Assembly: GCF_949628215.1 (NCBI RefSeq)
Contig: NC_134279.1
Location: forward strand, 65,517,766-65,581,765
Reading direction: 5' to 3'
Length of the DNA: 64,000 nucleotides
DNA from: Phalacrocorax aristotelis
Taxonomy: Eukaryota; Chordata; Aves; Suliformes; Phalacrocoracidae
A program made the position numbers and the translations under genes. Positions 39,701-52,398 of the stretch are shown here, piece by piece. Each line of letters starts with the position of its first letter. Within the stretch, counting starts at the first letter, position 1. The notes below the pieces were generated by a model. The model was given only the letters and a program-made list of their open reading frames with translations. It made no database searches and had not been told where the DNA came from.

Positions 39701-42700
39701 TGTTTTCTTTTAATGTAACTCTGTGTTTGACTTGTGAAGCCATTGCTGCATCTGACTTGTAAGCACCTGTAACACTGTTTTCAAGAAGACTAAGCACTGG
39801 GGACTGAGCTGTTGGTAGAACGGAGTGCCACACTGAGTCTAACTCCAGTTTTAGTGTTGGTGCCTTAACTGATTGTTCAAGTAAAGCAAAATATTATCCA
39901 GTCACAGGTACAAAATACTGCGCTGGATCAGGACTCAGAAAAATTTGGATTCAGGTCATGGTGCAGCTGGCAGATATCTTACTGTGTGCAGTTCTTGCCT
40001 TCTTTGCCTTCCCAGCATTTGTCTTTTGCCTCTGTGCAAGTGTAGTGCTCATATTCAGACGGCATAAACCAAACTGTGCTCATGAGAGTCTTGAATAGCC
40101 TAGTGATGACAGCCTAACCAGAAAGTATCAGTGTTTTAAAGTGTCATATATAGAATGGCCTTATTAAATTCTTCTTTAAGAGTGAATACATTAATAATTT
40201 TTTTCTTTCCTTTATTGCAAGCAGTTAAGTTACTTTAGAGCAGCTCCTGTTTCCTAATATACTTCTCAAGATGACCCAATCTTGTAAGCTATGAGGCGTC
40301 GTCAGTTCCCAGTGCCAGTGAAGATGGCCGAGGGAGCTCAGCAATTCCTCAGACCAAGGACTTTAGAGGGAACTGTCCTTCATGCTCTTGACTTTCATAG
40401 ATTTTTTTAACAAACAGCATGGCATCCCGTGATGCTGAGTTTCTGTGCTTTTTTTTTTCTCCCTCTCTCCAGGGCAAGTATAGGCAACAATCAATTTAGT
40501 GTACTCAATATTTAGACTGTATAGTGTAAAAGGCTAACAAAATGCAACTTGTCTTACGGCACTGGGGTGTGCCACCTATTACCTGCTAAAGGAAATAAGG
40601 ATGCTATACTAGATAAATATGATCTGTGTTTTAGTGTTGCAATTTTTTTTAAATTGCCTTTTACTTCATTGCCCAAGGTCAGTCTTGTCAGACAAGTGGA
40701 CCAACAGTTCTCTAGAGTAACATAAAACCATTAAGTTGCTCTTTGATCTTGTACCTTCTTTAGAACCTTTTAATCAATTAACCATGAAGCTATTCAGCTT
40801 GTCTTATTTCCTGCACATAAAACTACTTTGGTCGAGCTGACACATTACTACATTATAGATCAAAGATCGAAGGAAACTTCACATCCAACCAAGATAATTA
40901 TGTGGAATTTTTCTGAATCCGTTATATACGTTTTCGTGCCTCAGATGGAGGAAAACAGCATTTTGATCTAGATTGAATTAAAGGATTCATGTGTATTTTA
41001 AAGGGTGGCTAAATGGGTTTGTGCATGATTGACCTTACACAAGGCATGGATAGATTTCATGGCTAGGTTGTTGAGCCTCAGCTGTCCATCTGTCCTTTGA
41101 GAGTACCCTCTATTGATAATAATAGGAACCATGACCTGTTGGAACATAAACACTGATCTCTTGTTTAGGATGCCTTTAAGCAGGAAAGAGAATTTCAATA
41201 CTGAATGTATTTTAATGTTATACAAATTGAAATCCTTTTAGCTCAGGAGTTAAATTTTGAAAATGGAAAGAGTTGTGGTTTCAGGCTTGTAGGGCCACAC
41301 TTCTGAGATCTTATTTGTGTGCACAAAATGCTTTTTTTTATCAGAAAAATCAGAGATACCTTCAGTATTATGTTTTTAGAGATCTGCGATTGTTGATACT
41401 ATTATTTTCTAATTATATAGAGATCAAGGTATCTCAAAATATATTTTCCATTCCTTCTGGCCAAATGCTGCAATACACAAACAACTTCAATCAGCTCCTC
41501 ATTTGAGCTTCTCCCTTAAGTGGGACAGAGTGTCACCCACACCAGTCCAACGGAGCAAAGCATCTGCTCACTCAGATTTTGCTTAAGGCATATTTTGCGC
41601 AGCAGTTTCTTGTGGGATTGATTTGTTCTCCTTCTGCTTGCTGATGCCAAAAGCAAAGATGGCCTGGCCCCCATAAGACTGTCACCTGGTACATGTGCAT
41701 CGGTAGCAGGTAGAAATACCAAGAACCAGCACAATTTCTGAAGAAAAACCTGGTCCTATGGATTTCTTTAAACTAGTAAAGAAGCATTTTTGAAAGAATC
41801 ACCTTGTGAAATGATGGCGTAGGATGTTCTTCACAGACATTCCCTTAGTCTCTGAAGACATATCTTGTATCTGTACTTAAAAGTAGATAGGAACCCTTAG
41901 AGCTGCTGTAACTCACATTATTTTCATGCTAAGTTTAAGCCACACTCTCTTTGCAAATCTGTATTGATTTTTCTGAATGTTACACTTTCTTTAGCTAAAC
42001 AGCTCCCTGCTGATGTTTGTCATCTTCCTTTTAAGCTGAATTAAAAGAGAATGAACAAGTTTGTGGATGGCATGAATAAAGTGCTCTTTGATAGATACAC
42101 TTCTTGTCTTCTGAACAAAGAAGGGTACATTCAGCTCTTGGTACTAAGGAAGAAATATTTTCCCTAATTCCCCTCTGCACAAATTCCTCATTTAAGTCTA
42201 AATGGAAATCTCCCAGAAAATGAAAGGATATTTGTGAAACTTACTTTTACATTTACCACTGCCGTATCTTTTTTGTGCTGGATGTAGGATTCAGTGGGGT
42301 GCTTTCCTTTTGGGATTTGAAAAGACACAAAAATCCAGAAGGAGCCAGTAGGAGGTTATGCTTGATTTTGAGCCTAAAGCAGGCCAAACTTTAGATTGTG
42401 TTGTTTGTTTTCTTTCTACCTCAAGCTATAAATCATCCCAGATTCATCAAACTGTTTGCAAATCTAATCCAAGCTGGACCAAGTTGCAGACTGGACCAAG
42501 ATGTAGGTTTATAGTAATGCCTGAAAACAGGAAAGACTTTAGATCAGAAAGGAGAAACTATCTGGTTTCATTACATGTGGCTTCAAGTTTCATTACAAAA
42601 TGTTTTACATGGCTTTGATCCCTTCATTTGGCTAAAACCAGGAAAAAAAAGTGATCTCCATGTGCACTCAGCTATTTCAGTGTGTGCATGTGACTAAAAT

Positions 42701-42922
42701 AGGCTGTACCCCAGTGAACTACAGTGTGTTCCACACAGACATGCTGAATTTAAATGCATAGATTGCAAAGTCAAGATAGATTAAGTCAAAATTCCTCTCT
42801 GCCAGCTACCTTGAATTCTAAATCATACCTGCTGTTGTTCAGAGCTGCTCAGGGGAACCAAAAGGCATAAGTAAGTCCACATCCTAAAAAAAAAAGTAGT
42901 ATGTACTTTCTACTCTTATATT

Positions 42923-42940
42923 TGTGTATATATATACACA
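42923..42940. repeat. TGTG(TA)nCACA palindrome
   Basis: An 18-bp perfect palindrome of alternating purine and pyrimidine bases. It is probably a short, possibly variable, dinucleotide repeat. Confidence 0.7.
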
Positions 42941-43899
42941 CAAGCATAGATTTTACAAGAATCTGTTTTCTATAATGCTTTCTTATGGAGCCACAATTAA
43001 GTGAGTCTTTAAAAGTGAGTATTAAAGAAATGACTTCACTTGAAGCACTTTTACTACAATAGTACTCACTTCATTTTATTTTTTTGGTTAAAGACCTCCT
43101 GTCTTTCATTTTTGACTGGTGTTGCTGAAGAGGCATTGCCAATTCTCTTTGCTCCTCTGGAGTTTGGAGAGCAGCACTAGGACGCGAGCTCCTTTCCCAC
43201 AAATCCTCGGCACCATTTACACGGGGAAGAAGGGCAGAGACAAGCGAGAGGGGCAAAAAGGTTCTTCCGAAGTAATGCAAGTGGCGGCTCCTTTAGCCAA
43301 CCCACTGGAGGACAGACCACGGTTCCAAGCCCAGGTTTGGTGCACTGAAACCATTAACTCCTTTTTGTAGCAGTTGAAAGTTTTAGTGGCTCCAGGCCAG
43401 CTAAGTTGCGTTTACAGCTGCTTTGCATCACTGAAACAGCATGAAGCAGCTTGAGCCTATGGTGAATCGGGCCCTAGATGTCTTAAATCTGTAATATTTT
43501 CTTTTCTATGGGCTAATACTGTTGGGGTTTTTTTTGCATTTTACAAGCCTGTTCATTACCATGTGAAATTCAAACGGACTATGGTCGCTTCTGCTAAAAG
43601 AAGTTATTTCCCAAATGGTTCTTTCATGTCAGCATGAAGTAACAGTAGGATGACTTGTGTGACTCCTTCCTGGGCTATAAGTGTCCGTTCTACAAAATTC
43701 TGAAAATATATGGCTGTATTTGTTGCCCACGAGCAATTGCAGCAGTTAATTCCCTTGTGTGTTCACTGCCCAACAATTTGATGTAGCCAGAGCTGGTTCC
43801 TTTTTATCATTCGTATTTCCCAGGCACTCATACCTTACTTATTTTAATGTTTGGTCTTCGTTCTCTTAGTAAAATAAACCCAAACTGGGGCATCTTTCT

Positions 43900-43920
43900 T
43901 GTTTGTTTGTTTGTTTGTTT
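43900..43920 (+). repeat. (GTTT)n tandem repeat
   Basis: Five GTTT units in a row, flanked by unique sequence. Confidence 0.85.
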
Positions 43921-44904
43921 CTAGCTTTTGAATTGATTGCTGAGTAGATTTTCAGTTAGGCCAAGGTCTCCTTATCCTTCCTTTCAATTAACCTGAAGTT
44001 ATGCACACTTTTCAGAATGAAAATGAAGAGGCCTTATTCTCTGTGTCACACACAGAGTAGTGGTTTTATCACTTAAACATTTTGTCAGCCACCATTCCTG
44101 CCGATCGGTACAAGCGCTTTGCTGTAACAGTTTAATAAATAATACGTGTTTTTTAAAATGCTTAGATATTAATCAGCTGCAGCGTGTTCTTTCCATCACC
44201 AGCATGGTGTTTTGTCCCCTCCAGATGCTTCCAGTTATCTTAGTGACTGTACACGCAGGAAGGTGATTGCTGAGACTGACTGCAAAGGGAAGGAAGACGT
44301 GTCTCATCTGGGAGGGCTGTGGGAATGGCAGGCACAGTCAGGTCCGGAGCCCAGTGATAAACACTGTTTTGATCAAGTGGGCGTTAACAAACCTTTTGAT
44401 TCTCATTTTTAAGCTGCTTTACAAAGTTTCTAATTAGTTTATTATTACTTTTTTATTTCAGGTAACAGTGAACCTTTTTCTGCAGTGGAGTCTATGCAGT
44501 GCTACATGGTCTCACTGTGGATATTCAGGCACAGAAACATACCCAAACCTTTGACTCCACAAAAGGAATACTAGAATTAGGTAACTGTTAGGTCCCTTTT
44601 TCTTGCTCCTCTAGCCCTGGACACGCTGCATTAATTATTTCTAGGGGTGTACTTGGAGGCTGCTTAATAGCTTTGTTCACTAATCATATAAAAGTTTGTT
44701 CAGCAAAAAAGGCAGCAACAACTAATGAATAATTACTTCTGATTCTTGTAAAAGTTTAGAAACAGGTTTGTTTGGTAGACCTATGTGTTTTCTGTGGTTA
44801 GTTTTATTTACTGTTGACGTTGACTTGTATCCATACCTTTCCCCTACAGAATAATCACAGAACTGCTCAAAAATGGGTGAACTGATAGGGAAGGAGGTCC
44901 AATT

Positions 44905-44958
44905 AAAAAAAAAAAAAAAGAAAAAAGAAAAAAAAAAGAAAAAAAAAAGGAGAAAGAA
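44905..44958 (+). repeat. A-rich tract with G interruptions
   Basis: A tract of about 54 bases that is almost only A with isolated G. It creates the lysine-rich ORF at 44873-45079, which is not a gene. It may be the remnant of a poly(A) tail, but no retroposed body is recognisable upstream. Confidence 0.8.
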
Positions 44959-47874
44959 CAGGCAAACTTCATACTCTTTAAACTTGCGATTTCAAAACAG
45001 CGAGCAACTTCTAAAGCACAGGTCAGCTGGTACCGTTCTTATTGCTGTTACCGTAGCAGAAACACAGAAATGTGATTAAATAAATAAAGCTAATCAGAAG
45101 CAAAAAACAAGTTTGCAGTAAAAACAGCTCAAGTTAACCTATTCTCAGAGGATTTTGAAAGAAAACATACTTCTAAAGATGTGCTGTGAGAGATTTTAGG
45201 CACAGCTGCAGGGGAAAAAAGGTATCCTTTCCCTCTTTTTAGAAGGATTAAATCTGTCCTGGCAGTTCACCAAAGTGGACAAATGGGCCATCATACAGAA
45301 ACAACAGATTGAAGTCCAGGATGTGAAAAACTATGAGAAAAAAGAAAAATGTCCTGGAAAAAGGCTACTGGATCTTTTTAAGGAACTTTAATGACAGAGT
45401 AAGGAGCCCAGGCACATTAATTCTGTGTTTACTTGTTTCTTGTGATATGGAAAGTATCCTGAAAGGAATTGTTAAAAAAAATAAAAGCTCTAGCAGACAA
45501 AACCAGATAACAGTTCCCCTGGTCTGAGTCTATAAATCCGTAAAAGATATAAGTTTATAGCAATGTATGTATGTCAGACTGTTCCACAGGAGGTAACGTA
45601 ACATTTTCCGAATTACAAAGGACATGAAAATGTCTGATCTCTATAGATGGCTGTGTAACCTGTCTCTCCTTCTTTAAGGCAGATCTTCTGATCCCTCTAC
45701 AAATGTTAACAAATACCTAAAAAAGGAACCCCAAAATAAGTCATAATCGCCTGTATGTAGTATAGGGCAACGCTTGAGAGTACTGGGGCTCGATGTTTAG
45801 AACTAAACGCGTTTACCTCTGAACTGGAATGGAATAAGAGGATGAAGATGTAAAGACCAGAAAGTATTACTAAGATCAACATTTAGAAATTAAGCTGTGG
45901 ATCTGGGAGGCAGTTTTGAAGTCTGTTCCCATGGCTGGGCAAAATTCCTGCAGCATGGGTGTCATGCTGTAGAGCTGGAGCGTGTTTGCTGGGACTGTGG
46001 ATAGCCAGAAGTCTTGCTGTTTAGTGAGATGACTGTTTTTTCTCAGCTTGACAAATGACATGCAGCACTGACAGAATACTTCTCCTTTGCTGGCCATCAC
46101 CCCTGCGGACACTGGCCAGAACAGCAGCAGCAGGAACATACCCTCCAACTCTGACTTAATCACATGGAGCCCAGGAGACTAGTGAATAGAGCTGTTAACT
46201 CTCTGTTTGGTTTGCGTTTCCCATCTGTGTTTGATTAAACTGAGAGCAAGATTTATTCACTTTTTTAACATCAAGAGCTGCTGGTGTCCAAGATGATTGT
46301 TGATGTTAAGGTATACATACACAGTTTAACCTGGCTGAGAGCCAGAGGCCTATGATTTCCAGCCTAGACAATTTATTTGCAAAAGGACACAAAATCCCTC
46401 TGCTCTCAGACATTTCTGAAAGGATGAGCACAACTACTTCCTGCTCTCCCAGGAACACAATACATAAAGAACACAGTAAAACAGTAGGCTCTCCGGGATG
46501 AGCCAGGCCCTCCAGGCGCGCAGGCAAACACTTCAGTTTTACTTTACTCCTGACAGCCCCTACGTAGTCACAACTACCAACGATTTTCTGATTTCCACTC
46601 CAGGAATCTTAAATAGATTGGAGATACCAGCTCAGTGTATAAATATTTCTTCTAAAAGCCAAGAATCCTGAATGGCTCAGCTGGGGAATTGCTCTTTATG
46701 GAAACTGAAATTATGTGCCAGGCTCTCCACTGTAAGGTGGGATAGCTGAAGTGCAGACACTTGCATGCCTAATGAGCTACCGCGAGAATAACACTCGCTT
46801 CTGAAGGAGAAAAGGAACCAAAAGATGGGATTTTGAATTGCTTTGAAAAGATGAACATTTCCTCAAACAATAGGGTTAACTCAAGATGGAAAGATCAAGT
46901 GTGCATTTTTCAGAACCGTAAAGAGATTTCTTTTAAATACGTAAGTTTCAAGCGCTAACAGATACAGCTACCAAAATCCAGAGCTTCAATGCGAACAGCT
47001 TCCAACATTCTTGACACTTTTCCAAAACTTCTGGGCATTTTCTTCTCAACAAGCTCCTTTCCAAAACATACCACTCTCCCCCTCGTCTCTTGATCATCAC
47101 TCATCTCATTGAAACTAACATGGTGACATCCACTTTCTCTATTGCCTTGCAACTGTCCCTGCAAGTACACTGTGGATCATCAGGTGTGCCAGATTTGTCA
47201 TTATCTACATAAGCTCTGCATTCTGATCTTTCCAGGCAAATGCCTTCATAGCATCATATGAATATCATATTGACTGTGGCACCTACACAGAGCATCATTA
47301 TGTTGCAATGATTCATGTAATACTAAGTTTCATGGCACCCCCATATGGCAATAAAAAGTGTTCTGAATACAAGACAAAATTGTTATTTCAGTAGAGCTTA
47401 GAAAATAAACTGTAACTCGCAAAGCTTATTCAAAGCCCACCGTTGGTTTGCCTAAAACAGTGTTTCTATCACTCCCATATCCTTCTTCCCCAGAAACTTT
47501 AATATAGGCTGCAGAATCTGGTTCTGTGTGTGATAGCGCTCGTTCTGAAATGACTTTCAATGTTAAAAAAAAAGCAATGACTTTTGTTACAGCTTCATTC
47601 AAAAAGAATGGTCATTTTTCCACGCTCTTTCCCATTTTTATCATCTGTGAGATGACAGTAGGAGCTGTGCACGAGCCAGTACAAATTAAGCAGTATTCAT
47701 GTGCTTTCTCTTTTATAGCTTTTAAGAATACTGGCAGAAAATGATGGAATCTGTGTTTCACTTTTCTTGGTTTCTAATTAAAAAGAATTTGAATTGTATG
47801 CAGTGTTAACTCGAAGCGAGGGACTTGGGCACCGTACTGAGTTGTATCCCCCAGACCCAATGCTGTTTATGCAT

Positions 47875-50836
47875 TTTATTCAATACATTAAAAGTAGACT
47901 GAATGAGAGTGCTTCCTATAGCAGGCAGCAGACCCTAGGAGAGAAACCTAATCCTTGAACACTGTGTTAAAAGCTGCATTACTTATGTTTTTGAATGAAA
48001 ACCTGTGTGTCTGGAGTGTTCTGCACCAAACTAATTTCTCCACTGCGTGAGCTATGCCTACAGCTACAGATCCCTCAGACCCCCATTTCCCTTTTGGGAA
48101 ATACAGGTACAAGGCAGCCTGTGATAGCAACATTACAGGAAACTTGATTTAGGCATGAGAAGAGTGTCAGGGTGACCCACCCCACTGAGAAGGTTAACTC
48201 ATCATGCACAGTGGCACACCTTGTTGATGCTGAAGGACTTTCAGTGGTGAGAATACAGGGCTGCTCAGGTTTCTAAGGTGAGCTGTGTCACTGTTTGATG
48301 TAGGTGCCTCATATCCCTCCAGAGGGGTAGGTGCCAAGGTTGTTTGTTGAGTTTTTTTGTGCGGGTTTTTTTTGTGTGTGTTTTTTAAATCTTCAGATGT
48401 TTGGTTCTGCTTAGAGACCACAAAAAGGCCCCGTCTTGATGGTCTCAGGATCACCAATAGCTGCTTGCATTTCTTGAATACCAGTGCAAAGTTTCTCTGT
48501 CAGTATGAGGACAGAAAGCAGTCCAACTCCAGATACTTGGTACAGGGATTTTGATCATACACAGAAAAATAATACTGCTTTTATCCAAGAGTCTTGTCTA
48601 AGTACTGTTATGCAAAAATGGCTTCTTTTCCCTTAAAGCTACCCCTATTTACAGAAGATTATTTAGAAGTCATAGAAACTGCAAAGGCGGCCTCATGCCA
48701 AAGGCTGCTTCACTGGATATTTAGACAAATTCTAAAACAGACTAAGTAAAACAAATACAAAAGTATCTGTAAAAATTATGTTACAGAAGAGAAATGTGGT
48801 TAAGTATCAGCCCATCCACTTGCTTAAAATTAAAATACTTAGTCCAAGATTAGTGAAAATGAATCCCTCTGAAGAATCAAATTACTTGCTGAAAGAACTC
48901 TCAAAGTGCCATTCGTATAACCACTAAAATATTAGGATAGACTCGATTTGCCTTTTCATGCAGTGTACTTTATAAATATTTTGTTAATTTTGATATGAGT
49001 TCAGCTTTGTTCGTAATGAAGTGGCACTTTCATTCATGTCACATCATTGCCTGCGGGTGTATTAAACCCAAGTTAATTCCTTCTTCAGATTTTCAGCAAT
49101 GAATACACTAGATCTGGGGTTGGGTTTTATTCTGTTTTTTTTTTACCAAATATTCTTTGCAACTACAGATGTTTAATTAAGGGCTGTTAGACAATTTAAA
49201 CTGCTCAGAAGAATACAAATAAAAGCTGTTAATGAAGTAAATATCTGTTTAATTTACAAACATCAGTAGCATCACTGATATCAGTCCAAATAAGACAAAG
49301 CACACTGCATTACACATGTACATCTAACTTTTTTTTGTAAAAAAAATAATAAAATAAAATTGAAAAACATCTGCATTTTTACAGGGTACCCTGGGTTTTA
49401 CTGAGAGAAGAACACAACCCACTACTGATTACCAATTCTACATTATAATTTAGCAGCAACATGTTAACATGGGGAACATTAGGGCAGCAAAGTAGTTTTA
49501 TTATTTGGGGAAAGTCACAGTTCTTTATAGCACAGCCTTTCTTTCTTTTTTATAGAAGAGGTAAAGAGCTCCGTGGGAATATTAATTTATAAAGATCTAC
49601 CTTCTAATGTCATTTTCTACACGCCATCTTATTTTCTGTAAGTACTGCATACAGGGAAAATTAACTTCTCTACAATTGCCACCTAGTGTAAAGACATTTT
49701 CTGTCATACATTACAGGTTCTTGGAAGGTGTCCTGAATATCTGCTGTATGTGAAAACTGCAGATTGTCATCACTTTCAGATTCAGTGACACCAAGTGGTC
49801 AGATTCTAAGGAAAATGCAAAAGGAAGGGGAGGAAAAAACAGACCGAAAACATTTACCCCAAGACGACATGCTACGTTAGTTCTATTGCAAAAAATCCTG
49901 ATTTTTAAGTCCTTTTAAAAAAAAATTACAAAAATACTGGGACAAATATAAATTAATATATATTAAAGCATTGAAAAACAGTAAAAGGGATGGCCTAAAA
50001 GGGTTAAGTACAATGTACTTTGATACAATAAATATTTCTCAATGAAACCGAATACTGTATAGAGTTGTTTTAGAACTCATAGAAACAGAAATTCATATTA
50101 TTACTAATTTATCCATCAATAATCTATTTTTATCATCCCCAAAACATTTATATTACAAAAATTAATACTGGAAAAGGGCAGATAAACACTTTATGCTTCT
50201 TTTGCTAACATGCTGACATAAAAGTATACATCATCAGGAGATTTCAGGATTATAGTATATTCTCTTATCTCCCATCTCCCATCCATTACATGGGATTCCA
50301 TCTTCTCAAGATGCTTAATAATTCCAAAAGATAAAATGTATTTCATACAATTGTTATTTCTGTATAATCTGATTCTTTTCACTCGCAATGCTTCCTCATC
50401 CATAGGCAAGTGATTGGTATGGTCTGTCAAGACAATAAAATATACTGATACGAAAGTGAAAAAAACAAGCCTCATGTTCTGGTCAGCATTTCATCTCTGA
50501 GCTGTTAAGTTGAAAGTCACATGTGTATAGTGTCAGTGTATCTTCAGCATGTTATAAAGAAGAATCCATGTTAAAAGCAGTTAAAGTTTCCCATCTCTGT
50601 TGCAATGTTACGGGGTCTTTTTTTTTTTCTTCAAAGCTCCTCTTGGTTATGAGAAGTCTCAGTTCAAGCACGTGAATCTTTTTTCAAATGAAGAAAAAGT
50701 CTTTATTCTCATAATAAAAATAAGTCTGTTCTGTATTTTACAATATATTTCAAATATTTCCACTATGAAGCATTAATTAGTCCGACACGGTCAATAAGTA
50801 TACAACATTTTCAAAAGACAAGTGTGACAGCAACAC
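47875..50836 (-). other. SLIT2: SLIT2 3' UTR (putative)
   Basis: This AT-rich sequence follows the SLIT2 stop codon. Poly(A) hexamers on the - strand are AATAAA at 49502-49497, ATTAAA at 49253-49248 and AATAAA at 47880-47875. The most distal gives a UTR of about 3 kb, close to the length I recall for human SLIT2 mRNA; the nearer ones give about 1.3 to 1.6 kb. The part from 49.2 to 50.8 kb is the more certain. An ORF at 50475-50191 (94 codons) within it has a hydrophobic N-terminus and is discussed under findings. Confidence 0.5.
49248..49253 (-). terminator. SLIT2: Candidate SLIT2 poly(A) signal (ATTAAA)
   Basis: An ATTAAA hexamer on the - strand, about 1.58 kb after the stop codon. Alternatives are AATAAA at 49497-49502 and 47875-47880. 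The choice is undecided from sequence. Confidence 0.3.
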
Positions 50837-51078
50837 TTAGGAGGGACAATTTGTACAGCCACACTTCACCACTTTTTCAACCTCGTCCACAAATGACGAC
50901 CCGTCAGTGCATTCAAAAGAGTATTTCCGTCTCTTGCTCCTCAGTGGTCCACAGCACTGCCCGGTTGAACATCCTCCTTTACATTCTAGTCTCGATACCT
51001 TCTTGGTCGTCTGGCACGCAGCATACCCTTGCTGCTTTTGGTAGTAATCTCGGATTCGTTCCCCTCGACAAGAGATTT
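50837..51078 (-). CDS. SLIT2: SLIT2 terminal exon: C-terminal cystine knot
   Basis: Read on the - strand, acceptor CATTTTCTACAG is followed by 242 bp coding to a TAA stop at 50839-50837. The first two bases complete a glutamate codon from the exon at 52187-52398. It encodes [20 protein letters not shown], then [19 protein letters not shown], then [20 protein letters not shown], then [20 protein letters not shown]. This is the CTCK domain, with the cysteine pattern C-x(n)-C, CKGGC, CC, C, CGC-x-x-C. SLIT2 is a secreted ligand of Robo receptors in axon repulsion and cell migration. The last residues (CTNCPS) differ from the CTRCVS I recall in mammals, as do a few in the CKGGCSTGQ loop. An ORF reading a few codons upstream of the acceptor includes intron. 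Confidence 0.97.
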
Positions 51079-51593
51079 CTGTAGAAAATGACATTTAAAA
51101 TAACAGATACTTGTGAGAGACAGGTCAAAGAATGGTTGACATTGCTAAGGAAGAGGCTGTGTTTCTAACTGCCACTGGGATTGATATTTTCAAATTTGCC
51201 TCAGACTGTATGTTGGAAACCAGTGGTTTTACCAAACTTATTTTGATTAATGCTGAGTTTTATTTCCTATACCTCCTATTTTCAGTAAAGTTTATATTAC
51301 GTATAAGTAAACCATAAATACAAAGCTATTACAATGACAAGAAAATTGGAAGCTTAAATCTTTTCCTCTTTTATAAAAATACACATCTTCTGTTCCTACG
51401 TAGCTTGCAGCTGGTTCTGTTTACCATAGGGAAATGTTTCAGAGAGCATGCAATTTAATTTATTAGACCGGGAGTTTAATATTATTCAAACTGTTATTTA
51501 ATACAAGTTACATTCCACTAACTTCATAAATTACTGAAGTATAAAACCAGCTAAAAATGAGACATCTGTTAAAAGTTCTACAACCATGTTCTT

Positions 51594-51620
51594 CCATTCT
51601 ATTCTATTCCATTCTATTCA
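51594..51620 (+). repeat. (TTCTA/TTCCA)n pentamer repeat
   Basis: Several TTCTA and TTCCA units in tandem in a SLIT2 intron. Confidence 0.75.
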
Positions 51621-52186
51621 CATCTATGTACGATACAAAATAAATGCCATCTGGGATAAGGGAAAGAGAGGGAGAGGGAAAGCTTTGATAGACAAAGGAA
51701 AAAGAAAAAGGTAGGGGGAAAAGTCATCCTGTTTTCATCCATCTCACCTGCATAATTCGCTGTGATAAATCAGTTGAAGCTGAGAGGTCAAAAGTAGAGT
51801 TTGTGATAAAACTAGGAGCAGAATCATTGGATTTGGCTTCTCAGTTGCAGAAGGCAGAGAAACAATAAATACAGAAAGATACAGCAGGTAAAAGGTAATA
51901 GTTAAATATAGTAAAAATGTGTTTCGGAGTAAAGGCAAAAAAGAGAAATGTTTTCACAGCAAAACATTTGATGAAAAAATCCTCAAAATGTAAACAAATT
52001 CATGGGAAAAGTTTGATTTTTCTCCCACCGAGATAAATTCTTATGGTAAAAAAAAAAAGCAACAAATGTGTGTATTGTGGGGAAAAAAAAGTTGGTGATG
52101 TTTTTGGCTGTTCATGTTGTAATAAAAAAAGTCTTTTCTAAGACCAAAAGAACAACATGATTTTAACTTTTTTTTTTTTTTTTTAC

Positions 52187-52398
52187 CTTTATCACAGCTG
52201 TCCCCCGTGTATCCGCTGCTGCATTCGCAATATGGTTTCCCAAGTCCTGAAAGCCTGCACTTGCCATGTTTACACCTGATGGATTGGCAGGGGTTAAACA
52301 GCATTTCCTCTTCATCACAGAGGACTCCCCCATGTCCCTGCAGGCATTTACAACTGTATGAAAACGCATTGATCGGCAAGCAGGTACCATGCACACAT
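52187..52398 (-). CDS. SLIT2: SLIT2 exon: last two EGF-like repeats
   Basis: This 212-bp exon is read on the - strand, with acceptor TTTCCCCTGTAG and donor AAAG|GTAAAA. Its first base completes the lysine codon of ...CLGNK and its last base starts the E of the next exon. It encodes [40 protein letters not shown] and [20 protein letters not shown], ending GYTGDSCDK. Both EGF-like modules have six cysteines once the neighbouring exon is joined. The donor is followed by a run of 17 A, so the splice site has A at +5 rather than G. An ORF at 52041-52445 runs through this tract and is not the true exon limit. Confidence 0.97.

Larger units (their letters stand above)
27491..47874. other. Gene-poor interval between PACRGL and SLIT2
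   Basis: About 20 kb separates the CpG island from the SLIT2 3' end. I saw no exon with a recognisable protein motif, no rRNA or tRNA, and no CR1 copy. Content is mainly AT-rich unique sequence with short simple repeats (T/TTTG tracts at 33480-33545, TTGG at 36500-36525, TTTG at 43900-43920, A-rich at 44905-44958). The longest ORF (33576-34028, -, 150 codons) is near the length expected by chance. Some stretches, near 29.8-30.0, 36.5-36.7, 44.6-44.8 and 48.9-49.1 kb, have homeodomain-, octamer- or TCF-like words and may be regulatory. That is inference only. Confidence 0.6.

Noticed and set aside
44873-45079. Lysine-rich 68-codon ORF
   Set aside because: It is the translation of an A-rich simple repeat.
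50191-50475. Possible relation of the 3' UTR ORF to parathyroid-hormone-type peptides
   Set aside because: A KHL...ME phrase after a KR site recalls that family, but the spacing from the cleavage site is wrong and the rest does not align. No homology is claimed.
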